Source: Clostridia bacterium (GTDB lineage Bacteria > Bacillota > Clostridia > CAKSNL01 > HGM11501). Taken from it: a DNA stretch of 5,879 nt. The notes beneath the pieces were generated by a model. That model worked only from the letters and a program-made list of their open reading frames with translations. It searched no databases and was not told the DNA's origin. Below are positions 1 through 5,879 of the stretch, in pieces. The translations under genes and the position numbers were made by a program. The DNA is taken from the NCBI GenBank assembly GCA_017390225.1, contig JAFPCL010000118.1, positions 1 through 5,879 on the forward strand, read 5' to 3'. Each line of letters opens with the position of its first letter. Position 1 is the first letter of the stretch.

Positions 1-743
1 ACGGATATGGAATTTCCGGAAAGCGTATAATATGTGGCTAAGCTGGAAGACGTGCCCGCAGGCATGCCTCCGGCAACATAACAATGAAATTCATTGACAT
101 CACGATAGCGAAAGGTAATGGTGTTTCCACTAATGGTAGGCAGAGGCGAGCTTTGTGAGGGAGAATTAAAGTTCACCATGTAATTGCCTAATGATTCGCT
201 ACCCGTGTATCTTCTATAGGGTGTCACTTTATATATATTCACATAATCACCGGCACTGTCATACTGATGAACGATTTCTATACAGCGCACATTTTTGATG
301 GCCTTGGTATAGGCTTGCGGTGTTTCGACACTTGTGGAGGCACAAGCGTTATCCCATGTGGAATAGTCTGTGGGGGCGGCGTTAATGCTGTGGCGCTGAC
401 GCAGGGTAAGAATTTCCGTGCCGACCCTGCCGCGACGGGTGGAAGGATCGATATCACTAAAAAAAGTAACATGAATAACAACGGTTTGCGTGGCGTTGCT
501 GGCAAGATTCAATTTCAAATCGCACAAGTTAGGTTTTGTATCACCCAAATCCATACATATGCCGTCCTTGTGCTTCAAAGCTTTATACCTGGAGCCGTGA
601 CCGGAATTGTCAAAGCCTTTCTCTATAGGGGAGCCGATATTGGATGTGAATCCGCAACCAACAGCAACACCTGCGGCATGCACGGAAACGGAAAGGAAAG
701 ACGACAGGATACATAATAAAAATAGAGTGATGACCTTTTTCAT
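1..743 (-). CDS. Secreted cysteine-containing protein of unknown function (partial, 3' end outside window)
   Basis: The minus strand is open from an ATG at 743-741 to the window edge, giving 247 residues with no stop codon, so the gene is incomplete at its 3' end. A GGAGG site nine bases upstream fixes the start. Residues 1-23 form a typical Sec signal peptide: M-K-K, then a hydrophobic core (VITLFLLCILSSFLSV), then V-H-A as a signal peptidase I site, so the product is probably exported. After the predicted cleavage site there are six cysteines (C30, C63, C74, C134, C154, C221), which suggests disulfides outside the cell. The mature part is polar and looks beta-rich, with alternating stretches such as TQTVVIHVTFF (85-95) and NTITFRYRDV (207-216). 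No membrane segment follows the signal peptide, and I recognise no catalytic motif or family. Codon use looks like that of the large divergent gene. The gene call is firm because of start, RBS, signal peptide and frame length; the function is unknown. Confidence 0.86.
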   Translation of the reverse strand, partial: MKKVITLFLLCILSSFLSVSVHAAGVAVGCGFTSNIGSPIEKGFDNSGHGSRYKALKHKDGICMDLGDTKPNLCDLKLNLASNATQTVVIHVTFFSDIDPSTRRGRVGTEILTLRQRHSINAAPTDYSTWDNACASTSVETPQAYTKAIKNVRCIEIVHQYDSAGDYVNIYKVTPYRRYTGSESLGNYMVNFNSPSQSSPLPTISGNTITFRYRDVNEFHCYVAGGMPAGTSSSLATYYTLSGNSIS

Positions 744-752
744 GGATGACAA

Positions 753-757
753 CCTCC
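753..757 (-). promoter_or_regulatory. Ribosome binding site of the partial secreted-protein gene
   Basis: GGAGG on the minus strand (CCTCC on the plus strand) lies nine bases before the ATG at 743-741. It is a full-strength Shine-Dalgarno core at normal spacing. It supports this minus-strand start over plus-strand reading frames covering the same bases, which have no comparable site. Confidence 0.85.
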
Positions 758-770
758 AAAAATATGTGTT

Positions 771-798
771 TTGTCTATAATCGAACTCTTTATATAAT
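771..798 (+). promoter_or_regulatory. Candidate promoter for the large secreted protein (distal)
   Basis: TTGTCT (771-776, four of six matches to -35) is followed after 16 bases by a perfect TATAAT (793-798). Transcription would start near 805, giving a leader of about 160 bases before the ATG at 969. It would face, and slightly overlap, the transcript of the divergent gene. The -10 is perfect, but it lies in an AT-rich tract where such hexamers arise easily. Confidence 0.35.
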
Positions 799-815
799 AG
801 GTATGTAATATTAAT

Positions 816-844
816 ATAATAAAATATAAGTATCCCTTTGTCAA
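816..844 (-). promoter_or_regulatory. Candidate sigma-A promoter for the partial secreted-protein gene (downstream one)
   Basis: On the minus strand a perfect TTGACA (-35, bases 844-839) is followed after 17 bases by TATTAT (-10, bases 821-816), five of six matches to consensus. Transcription would begin near 809, leaving a leader of about 65 bases before the ATG. This is the best promoter match in the spacer. The surrounding DNA is very AT-rich, so chance -10 matches are common, but a perfect -35 at exact spacing is less likely by chance. Confidence 0.6.
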
Positions 845-857
845 GTATATTTGTCAA
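829..857 (-). promoter_or_regulatory. Candidate second promoter, overlapping and 13 bp upstream
   Basis: A second minus-strand TTGACA (bases 857-852) is followed after 17 bases by GATACT (834-829), four of six matches to the -10 consensus. It is displaced by exactly 13 bp from the better promoter because the -35 lies in a direct repeat. It could be a weaker tandem promoter or only the by-product of a repeated regulator site. Confidence 0.35.
837..857. repeat. Direct repeat TTTGTCAA, two copies with 13-bp period
   Basis: TTTGTCAA occurs at 837-844 and again at 850-857, separated by five bases. On the minus strand each copy contains TTGACA and serves as a -35 box in the two overlapping promoter candidates. 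On the plus strand the second copy gives TTGTCA, a possible -35 for the large gene. The copies may be tandem regulator half-sites or a duplicated promoter element; sequence alone does not distinguish these. Confidence 0.55.
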
Positions 858-879
858 ATTTCTTTCATAAATCAAGAAT
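851..879 (+). promoter_or_regulatory. Alternative promoter for the large secreted protein (proximal)
   Basis: TTGTCA (851-856, five of six matches) is followed after 17 bases by AAGAAT (874-879, four of six). Transcription would start near 886 with a leader of about 80 bases, which would place the palindrome at 925-940 just downstream of the start, a usual place for a repressor site. The -10 is weak, so this is only an alternative to the distal candidate. Confidence 0.25.
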
Positions 880-924
880 ATTTTTATGGAAATTGCAAAA
901 ATGGGTTGAAAAAAAACGTACTTT

Positions 925-940
925 ATGATAAAGTTATCAT
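925..940. promoter_or_regulatory. Perfect 16-bp palindrome, possible operator
   Basis: ATGATAA and TTATCAT form a perfect 7+7 inverted repeat around a central AG, 15 bases before the Shine-Dalgarno site of the large gene. Two central bases are too few for a stable RNA hairpin loop, so a binding site for a dimeric regulator fits better than an RNA structure. No regulator gene is in the window. The site does not match an operator family that I can name with confidence. Confidence 0.45.
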
Positions 941-955
941 CAAGAATTTATGCTT

Positions 956-960
956 GGAGG
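956..960 (+). promoter_or_regulatory. Ribosome binding site of the large secreted protein
   Basis: GGAGG lies eight bases before the ATG at 969. It decides the start: the frame is open further upstream to a TTG at 906, but that codon has no good site before it, and using it would place 21 residues ahead of a perfect signal peptide. Confidence 0.9.
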
Positions 961-968
961 TTATATGC

Positions 969-3900
969 ATGAAGAAAAGATTTTTGATTCTGCTTCTTAT
1001 GCTGTCCCTTGCGTTTTCTTGCGTATCTTTGGCAAGAGATGTTATGAGTGACACATGGGTTGCAGTCGACGACCTGGGCAGAGTGACGCCGATGAACGAT
1101 TCTGTCGGCAATCGCTCGAATCGGGAAGTTGGTATGTTTTATTTTGTATGCCAGACCGGCGATGACGGCACACTGTATGACACAACACGCCAATATCGCC
1201 AGGGCGGGAAAGCAGAGGTTATGGCAAATATTCCCGAATCCGGCAGTCCGCACTTCTGGAATGAATCGTATTTCGGTTATTATCGCTCCGGCGATCCGTG
1301 GGTCGCAAGAAAGCATATGCAAATGCTGACCGACGCCGGCATCGATTTTATTTTTGTAGATATTTCCAATGGTCTTATTTATGAGAACGATGTGACGGTT
1401 ATTTTAGACACTATGCTGGAAATTCAAAAAGAAGGCGGTGATATCACGCGCGTGTGCTTCCTTTTGGGGGAAACTACCGATCGTTGTGCATCGTCTGCTA
1501 CAACATTGTATGAAAAGTTTTATTCCAATCCGAAGTACAGCTCTTTGTGGTACACATGGGGCGGAAAACCCCTTATTTTAGGTGATTTGTCCGAAGCCGG
1601 CGGCACCTTGCAGAATTATTTCACCCAGCGCCGCAGTTGGGCATGGAATGGTTGGACACGGGGTGGCAACGGCCGCTGGCCGTGGATTGCCGAATCTCCG
1701 CAGGAGAGAGGCAAGAGTCCCACAGGTGTTGTGGAGCAGACTGTTGTTTCCGTAGGCTTCCATGCAAGTTTGAGCCAGGGCAGAAGCTATCACAACGGTG
1801 CACAGCCGGATAACGGCGCGCAGGATTTTGGTTATTCTCTGGGCACTTCCGGCTTGGGCCTTTGCTATCAGGAACAGTGGGATAATGCGCTTTCTTACAA
1901 AACACAGGTCGTTATGATTACCGGCTGGAACGAATGGAACGCCGGTATGCAGTACGGCATCACCGGGGAATGGTGCGCCAACACCTGGTACTGTGGTACG
2001 GAGTTCCCGTACTCCTTTGTTGACTGCTTCTCCAACGAGTTCAGCCGCGACATCGAGCCTTGCCGCAATGACTTTAAAGATAACTACTACTGGCAGACGG
2101 TTTCCAATGTCCGTAAATTCAAGGGCGCACGCGCTGTGCCTGCAGCTTCCGGCGAAGTGACGATTGATCCTGCGGGTAGCATAGGTCAATGGACGAGCGT
2201 TGCACCGGACTATTTAGATGACGTATATGATGTTACGCACCGTGACCACCGTATGTTTTCCGCCAAAGACCCCGACCGCGCGCAAGATGATTTTTATTAT
2301 GAATCCGAAGGCTTTGGTTACTACCGCAATACCACGGGCAGAAACGACTTTGACACCGTGAAGGTCGCTCGCGATAAAACCAATGTGTATTTCTATGTGA
2401 AATGCAATCAGGATATCACAGCACCTCAAAGTTCCAACTGGCTGACACTTTTTGTCAACACCGACGGCAACTACGGCAACGGTTGGCTCGGGTACGATTT
2501 CATGATTAACAGAAAAATCGACACACAGAACATGGTCGGCTATGTGGAAAAATCTACCGGCGGCTGGGCATGGAACTATGTGGGCGAAGTGGACCTTCAC
2601 CTGGATGGACAGTATCTGACACTGGCCGTTCCCCGTGAAATGCTGCAGCTGACAGGAAATGCCACCTACACACTGGACTTCAAGTGGGCAGACAATCTTC
2701 CCTATACGGAAACTGCCTGCGATTCCATGTGGTTCTACGACATGGGTGACACGGCCCCCAACGAACGCTTTAACTATCGCTATAAAGCATCTTTTTCCGG
2801 CATGGGGAATATCCCTGTGGATATGCCGGTCATTTCCCTGGATACCGCTATCTATCCGAATCCTGTGTCTTATTTGAAATCCTGGCTGGGTGTTTCCAAT
2901 ATTAAATTTACCACGGAATTAAAGAGCGGTACAATTGCTTCCGACGGCACTTATATGACACATGATGTACTGGGCGCTTCCTATGACCGCTTGAATTATG
3001 TTGGCTACAACGGAACAACCATCGCATATCGCGGCACGGTGATTATCAACACGGAAGCAACTGCCAACGCGATTTATGCCAAAGAAGCCAAAACACAAAA
3101 GCTGGTTGTCAATCATGATACCAATGAAGCTGTGCTCACTGTAGGCTATGAAGATCCGATTTGGGATTTGGCACTTCAAAACAAAACGAACGGGGAAGTG
3201 TTCATTGACGGAAAAGCTGTTAATGGCAAGAACACCTTCAGCTTCTTCAACCAAAAGAAGCCTGCTACGATGACATATGTGAGAGACGGCGAGACTTTGA
3301 CCTATGGACTTACGGTAAAGAAAGACAGCGCACCGCAACAGGCAAAAGATAATTCCGTTCTTTTGGTCGGCGATACGTTGCCCGGCAGTACGTCTTTGTG
3401 GGCACACACCCAGGCAGATCCGATTTCTGTGAATGCCATTGCCAAGCTCAATGATGTATCGGCACTGACGGCAGGCAGAAACACACATAGTGTGTTTGGT
3501 CTGAAGCAGCCGTATACCGGTTATCCTTATGTATTTAAGTATCGTATTTTTGATGCTTCCGTGAACACCAATCGATTACAAGACATTGCTTTTACCAATA
3601 TTCGAAGCAATCAGAACAATCAGTTCGTTACGGACTTTACCGGTATCTGGTTCGGTGTTTTGGGCGACAAGATGTATCTTTTAAAAAGCAATTCTTCCTT
3701 TTCAGCGGCATCGGATTATGCCGTTGCTCAGCTGCCTTCGGGCATCAATGCCTGTAATGATTTTGTTGATGTGCATGTTTTGGATAAAAAGACGGAAATT
3801 ATTCTTTCTGTTTTAGACGCAAACGGCAATCCGTATCCTCTGTTCACCATTTATAATATCGGTGCTTCTAACTATAACTACAAAAATAATGTGACGGGGC

Positions 3901-5831
3901 AGACCGGCACAGCTTACGTTAAAGCAAATTCGATTCAAACCAATGGCTACATCAGCTTTTTCCATCATGCCGGTAGTGAATACTACTGGAGAAATCTTTC
4001 CATAGGGCCTGAATACGATCCTATTCCCTTGGAAATGAAGTCTTTGACCTTTGTAGACGGCACGACCTTTAATGAGGTGTCCAGCTACGTTACGATTGAC
4101 AACGAAAATCGCACGATTGAAGCTGTCTTCAATGAAGACGCGGTTTTATCTAAGGTTTGGGCAGTGCCTGTGATGTCCATCGATGGCTTCCGTGTGATGA
4201 TCGGTGGTAAAAACACCGCATCGATGACACATAATTTGACTGCCGCATCCTATAAGGTGCTTGCCATCGGCGGCGGTGCAACGATGAACTACACCCTCAA
4301 TATCGTTCGCCAAAATGCACCGAAAATTGCATTCAGAAATGCAGAAAGCACCGCAAATCTGGATGCTTTGACAAACAAAATCACCGTAACCTTCCCGTCG
4401 AATGTTACGCCGGTAGACTTAAAGCTTCAGCTTCCTCCTGTGGGAAGTGTGACCATCGACGGCTTGGATGCAAAATTTAACATCTTCGATCTTCGCGACA
4501 CCCAAAAGACGCATACGGTTGTTTATACGGTGGGCGACAAGGTCAACACCTACACCATGGAGGTCATTCGCGAAGCGGCACCGGGAAAAGCCGCCAATAC
4601 GGTCAATACACTGGCCGGCACAAGCCTTCCCGGTGACAACGACCTGTGGAAGCTGACCCAAGGGGCAAACGATGTGGTCGTGGGAAGTGCTTTCGGCAGC
4701 AAAGCGATTGCACCCAAAAAAGATTACAACAGCGTTCTGGCAACCAAGGAAACCGTTGCCAAGGAATATATTTTGGAATACGATTTGGGGACCATTGCAT
4801 CCGACGATGCACTTCACAGATTGGCATTTACCAATATTCGCAGTAATTCCAACGGCGATTATGTCACAAACTTCTGCGGCATTTGGTTTGGTGTTTTAAA
4901 TGATCGCATGTATCTGATGACAGCCCCCAGAGATACACAGTATCAGTATCTTTCGTCGATTGCCTACAGCTATGCGAAGATTCCGAATGCCCAAAATACA
5001 AATACAGGCTTTGTCCGTGTTCGCGTGGTCGATCGTGGTGACTCTATCAGCCTGTATGTACGAAATGCCAGCGGCAAATTCGTGGAAATGTTCTATCTCG
5101 ACAATATCGGTTCCACCAGCTTCAACTATCACAATATTGTGACGGGCGTTAAGGGCATCGGCTTTGCCAAAGGTAATTCCATCGCAAGCCCGGGCTATTT
5201 GGGCTTCTTCCACCATGGCAATTCCGAATGGTTTATTAAAGACATCCGCTACTATAGCTCCGCAAATGAAGATGTGGAAAACGGACTGACATCTGTAACC
5301 TTGACAGATGCCCAAAGCGGCGAGATCGTGTCGGCAGGCTGCGAGATTAACAGCACCGTGAAGCCCTTCACGGCAAAGGTTTATGTGCCCGAAGGCATCG
5401 ATGTGTCCAAGCTGAAATTTGAAGCGGAAGGCTCGATGGCAGGAGCAGAAATTTCCCAAAACGGCACGGTCATGAATTTTAATTCCGAACAAAACGTGAC
5501 CTACACCGCATCGGGCGAAACCATGACCTACACGGTTTCTGTGGAATCAATGCCTGTATCGGGCATGGAAAATCCGAAGGAAAACCTCAAGGTTAAGGCA
5601 GAAAACTTCATGAACAGAGCCTTTGAAGCACCTATGATGATTGCCTACTATGATGCAGAGGGAAGACTGATTTCCTGCGAAGTCGGCTCTTATTACATGA
5701 ATGCTTCCGTGTCTGCGGTAGCCGTAGATGTGGAGCAGTGGCGTCCCATCGGGGCAACAAGCGCGAAACTCATGATTTTAAGCGATGAAATCGGCTCCAT
5801 TGCACCTGTGACCCATACGGTTGAATTTTAA
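969..5831 (+). CDS. Secreted multidomain GH71/99-like glycoside hydrolase-type protein (1620 aa)
   Basis: This exported protein probably acts on an extracellular glycan; the substrate is unknown. Residues 1-22 are a Sec signal peptide ending S-L-A; the cysteine inside it does not fit a lipobox. Residues about 50-400 match what I recall of the GH71/99-like family: VGMFYF (54-59), HFWNE-S-YFGYY (95-105), DPWVARKHMQML (109-120), AGIDFIFVD (123-131), a Trp-rich stretch (224-240), GRSYHNG (271-277), QEQWD (301-305) and GWNEWNAG (319-326). Residues about 410-607 are CBM9/DOMON-like (GRNDFDTVKVARD, 457-469; NWLTLFVNTDG, 490-500), the usual partner of this domain. An Ig-like region follows (612-790), then two homologous concanavalin/DUF1080-like modules (795-1013 and 1210-1428), Ig-like modules between them (1020-1205) and after them (1438-1530), and a C-terminal beta domain (about 1536-1620) containing AYYDAEGRL. 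I see no LPXTG, SLH, dockerin or membrane anchor. The start is set by GGAGG and the signal peptide. Hydrolase activity is inferred; E322 is the clearest candidate acid. Confidence 0.88.
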   Translation: MKKRFLILLLMLSLAFSCVSLARDVMSDTWVAVDDLGRVTPMNDSVGNRSNREVGMFYFVCQTGDDGTLYDTTRQYRQGGKAEVMANIPESGSPHFWNESYFGYYRSGDPWVARKHMQMLTDAGIDFIFVDISNGLIYENDVTVILDTMLEIQKEGGDITRVCFLLGETTDRCASSATTLYEKFYSNPKYSSLWYTWGGKPLILGDLSEAGGTLQNYFTQRRSWAWNGWTRGGNGRWPWIAESPQERGKSPTGVVEQTVVSVGFHASLSQGRSYHNGAQPDNGAQDFGYSLGTSGLGLCYQEQWDNALSYKTQVVMITGWNEWNAGMQYGITGEWCANTWYCGTEFPYSFVDCFSNEFSRDIEPCRNDFKDNYYWQTVSNVRKFKGARAVPAASGEVTIDPAGSIGQWTSVAPDYLDDVYDVTHRDHRMFSAKDPDRAQDDFYYESEGFGYYRNTTGRNDFDTVKVARDKTNVYFYVKCNQDITAPQSSNWLTLFVNTDGNYGNGWLGYDFMINRKIDTQNMVGYVEKSTGGWAWNYVGEVDLHLDGQYLTLAVPREMLQLTGNATYTLDFKWADNLPYTETACDSMWFYDMGDTAPNERFNYRYKASFSGMGNIPVDMPVISLDTAIYPNPVSYLKSWLGVSNIKFTTELKSGTIASDGTYMTHDVLGASYDRLNYVGYNGTTIAYRGTVIINTEATANAIYAKEAKTQKLVVNHDTNEAVLTVGYEDPIWDLALQNKTNGEVFIDGKAVNGKNTFSFFNQKKPATMTYVRDGETLTYGLTVKKDSAPQQAKDNSVLLVGDTLPGSTSLWAHTQADPISVNAIAKLNDVSALTAGRNTHSVFGLKQPYTGYPYVFKYRIFDASVNTNRLQDIAFTNIRSNQNNQFVTDFTGIWFGVLGDKMYLLKSNSSFSAASDYAVAQLPSGINACNDFVDVHVLDKKTEIILSVLDANGNPYPLFTIYNIGASNYNYKNNVTGQTGTAYVKANSIQTNGYISFFHHAGSEYYWRNLSIGPEYDPIPLEMKSLTFVDGTTFNEVSSYVTIDNENRTIEAVFNEDAVLSKVWAVPVMSIDGFRVMIGGKNTASMTHNLTAASYKVLAIGGGATMNYTLNIVRQNAPKIAFRNAESTANLDALTNKITVTFPSNVTPVDLKLQLPPVGSVTIDGLDAKFNIFDLRDTQKTHTVVYTVGDKVNTYTMEVIREAAPGKAANTVNTLAGTSLPGDNDLWKLTQGANDVVVGSAFGSKAIAPKKDYNSVLATKETVAKEYILEYDLGTIASDDALHRLAFTNIRSNSNGDYVTNFCGIWFGVLNDRMYLMTAPRDTQYQYLSSIAYSYAKIPNAQNTNTGFVRVRVVDRGDSISLYVRNASGKFVEMFYLDNIGSTSFNYHNIVTGVKGIGFAKGNSIASPGYLGFFHHGNSEWFIKDIRYYSSANEDVENGLTSVTLTDAQSGEIVSAGCEINSTVKPFTAKVYVPEGIDVSKLKFEAEGSMAGAEISQNGTVMNFNSEQNVTYTASGETMTYTVSVESMPVSGMENPKENLKVKAENFMNRAFEAPMMIAYYDAEGRLISCEVGSYYMNASVSAVAVDVEQWRPIGATSAKLMILSDEIGSIAPVTHTVEF
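3351..4007 (+). repeat. Internal protein repeat, copy A (concanavalin/DUF1080-like module)
   Basis: Residues 795-1013 of the large protein. It opens with L-P-G-(x3)-L-W (804-811), has a conserved core AFTNIRSN (874-881) and GIWFGVL (892-898), then N-Y-x-N-x-V-T-G, and ends SFFHHAGSEYYWRNLSIG (996-1013). The ending has the spacing H-x-G...R-N-(I/L)-x-I known from DUF1080 (3-keto-disaccharide hydrolase) and LamG-like beta-sandwiches. A binding role is more likely than catalysis. The fold is inferred from motifs. Confidence 0.7.
4596..5252 (+). repeat. Internal protein repeat, copy B (concanavalin/DUF1080-like module)
   Basis: Residues 1210-1428 of the large protein, homologous to the module at 795-1013. 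Shared blocks are LPG-(x3)-LW (1220-1227), AFTNIRSN (1286-1293), GIWFGVL (1304-1310), F-N-Y-x-N-x-V-T-G and GFFHHGNSEWFIKDI (1412-1426). The two copies span the same length but need small compensating gaps, and their DNA has clearly diverged, so the duplication is old. Copy B has lysine and aspartate (K1424, D1425) where copy A has R1008 and N1009, so the two may bind different ligands. Confidence 0.7.
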
Positions 5832-5879
5832 TAAAAAAAGGGGATGTTTAAAAAGGCACAGACCGTTTCATGGCAAAAA

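Noticed and set aside
267..716. Plus-strand open frame of 149 codons
   Set aside because: It lies opposite the minus-strand gene, which has a start, ribosome binding site and signal peptide. The plus frame has no ribosome binding site and its translation resembles no exported or structured protein.
744..968. Small RNA, riboswitch or CRISPR in the spacer
   Set aside because: No long stem, repeat array or known aptamer pattern is visible. The only dyad (925-940) has a two-base centre and does not suit an RNA hairpin.
1005..1023. Lipoprotein signal (L-A-F-S-C) in the large protein
   Set aside because: The residues before the cysteine (A-F-S) do not fit the lipobox pattern, which wants Leu at -3 and a small residue at -2. 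S-L-A just after it is a good signal peptidase I site.
1578..2189. Minus-strand open frame of 203 codons inside the large gene
   Set aside because: It is antisense to the conserved hydrolase domain, has no ribosome binding site, and its cysteine- and alanine-rich translation is typical of an antisense shadow.
2919..3488. Minus-strand open frame of 189 codons
   Set aside because: It is antisense to the Ig-like and module A region. A similar long antisense frame opposite module B (4896-5492) reflects the codon bias of the coding strand, not genes.
5832..5879. Possible start of a new gene (ATG at 5844 or 5870) or left arm of a terminator (AAAAAGGCACAGACC)
   Set aside because: GGGG directly abuts the ATG at 5844 and leaves no spacing. 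The other ATG has only a weak AAAGG, 13 bases away. The right arm of any hairpin would lie outside the window, so neither can be supported.

Overview
The window fits a low-GC Gram-positive bacterium of the Clostridia type, probably a gut or anaerobic polysaccharide-degrading organism. Four observations support this. Both genes have strong GGAGG Shine-Dalgarno sites. Both products carry short Sec signal peptides starting M-K-K. The spacer between them is very AT-rich while the coding DNA is of moderate GC. The C-terminus of the large protein resembles a domain common in secreted clostridial proteins. The assignment is inference; nothing here fixes the species.

Layout: two divergent genes for exported proteins flank a 225-bp AT-rich spacer. 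On the left (743 down to base 1, minus strand) is the 5' portion of a gene for a secreted, cysteine-containing protein of unknown function; it runs off the window edge with no stop codon. The spacer (744-968) holds two overlapping minus-strand promoter candidates built on a TTTGTCAA direct repeat, weaker plus-strand promoter candidates, a perfect 16-bp palindrome just upstream of the large gene, and the two ribosome binding sites. On the right (969-5831, plus strand) is a complete 1620-residue secreted multidomain protein. It has a signal peptide, a glycoside hydrolase 71/99-like catalytic-type domain, a CBM9/DOMON-like beta-sandwich, an Ig-like region, two copies of a roughly 219-residue concanavalin/DUF1080-like module separated and followed by Ig-like modules, and a small C-terminal beta domain. 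It shows no cell-wall anchor.

The last 48 bases (5832-5879) are a purine-rich tail in which no complete gene or terminator can be shown.

The most plausible joint role is extracellular: the large protein would bind and possibly cleave a polysaccharide or glycan outside the cell. The divergent small secreted protein may be co-regulated through the shared spacer, but no functional link is shown by sequence alone. The main points for follow-up are the unlisted partial cysteine-containing gene, the internal duplication in the large protein, the absence of the second GH99 glutamate in its WNEW motif, and the palindrome and direct repeats in the spacer.
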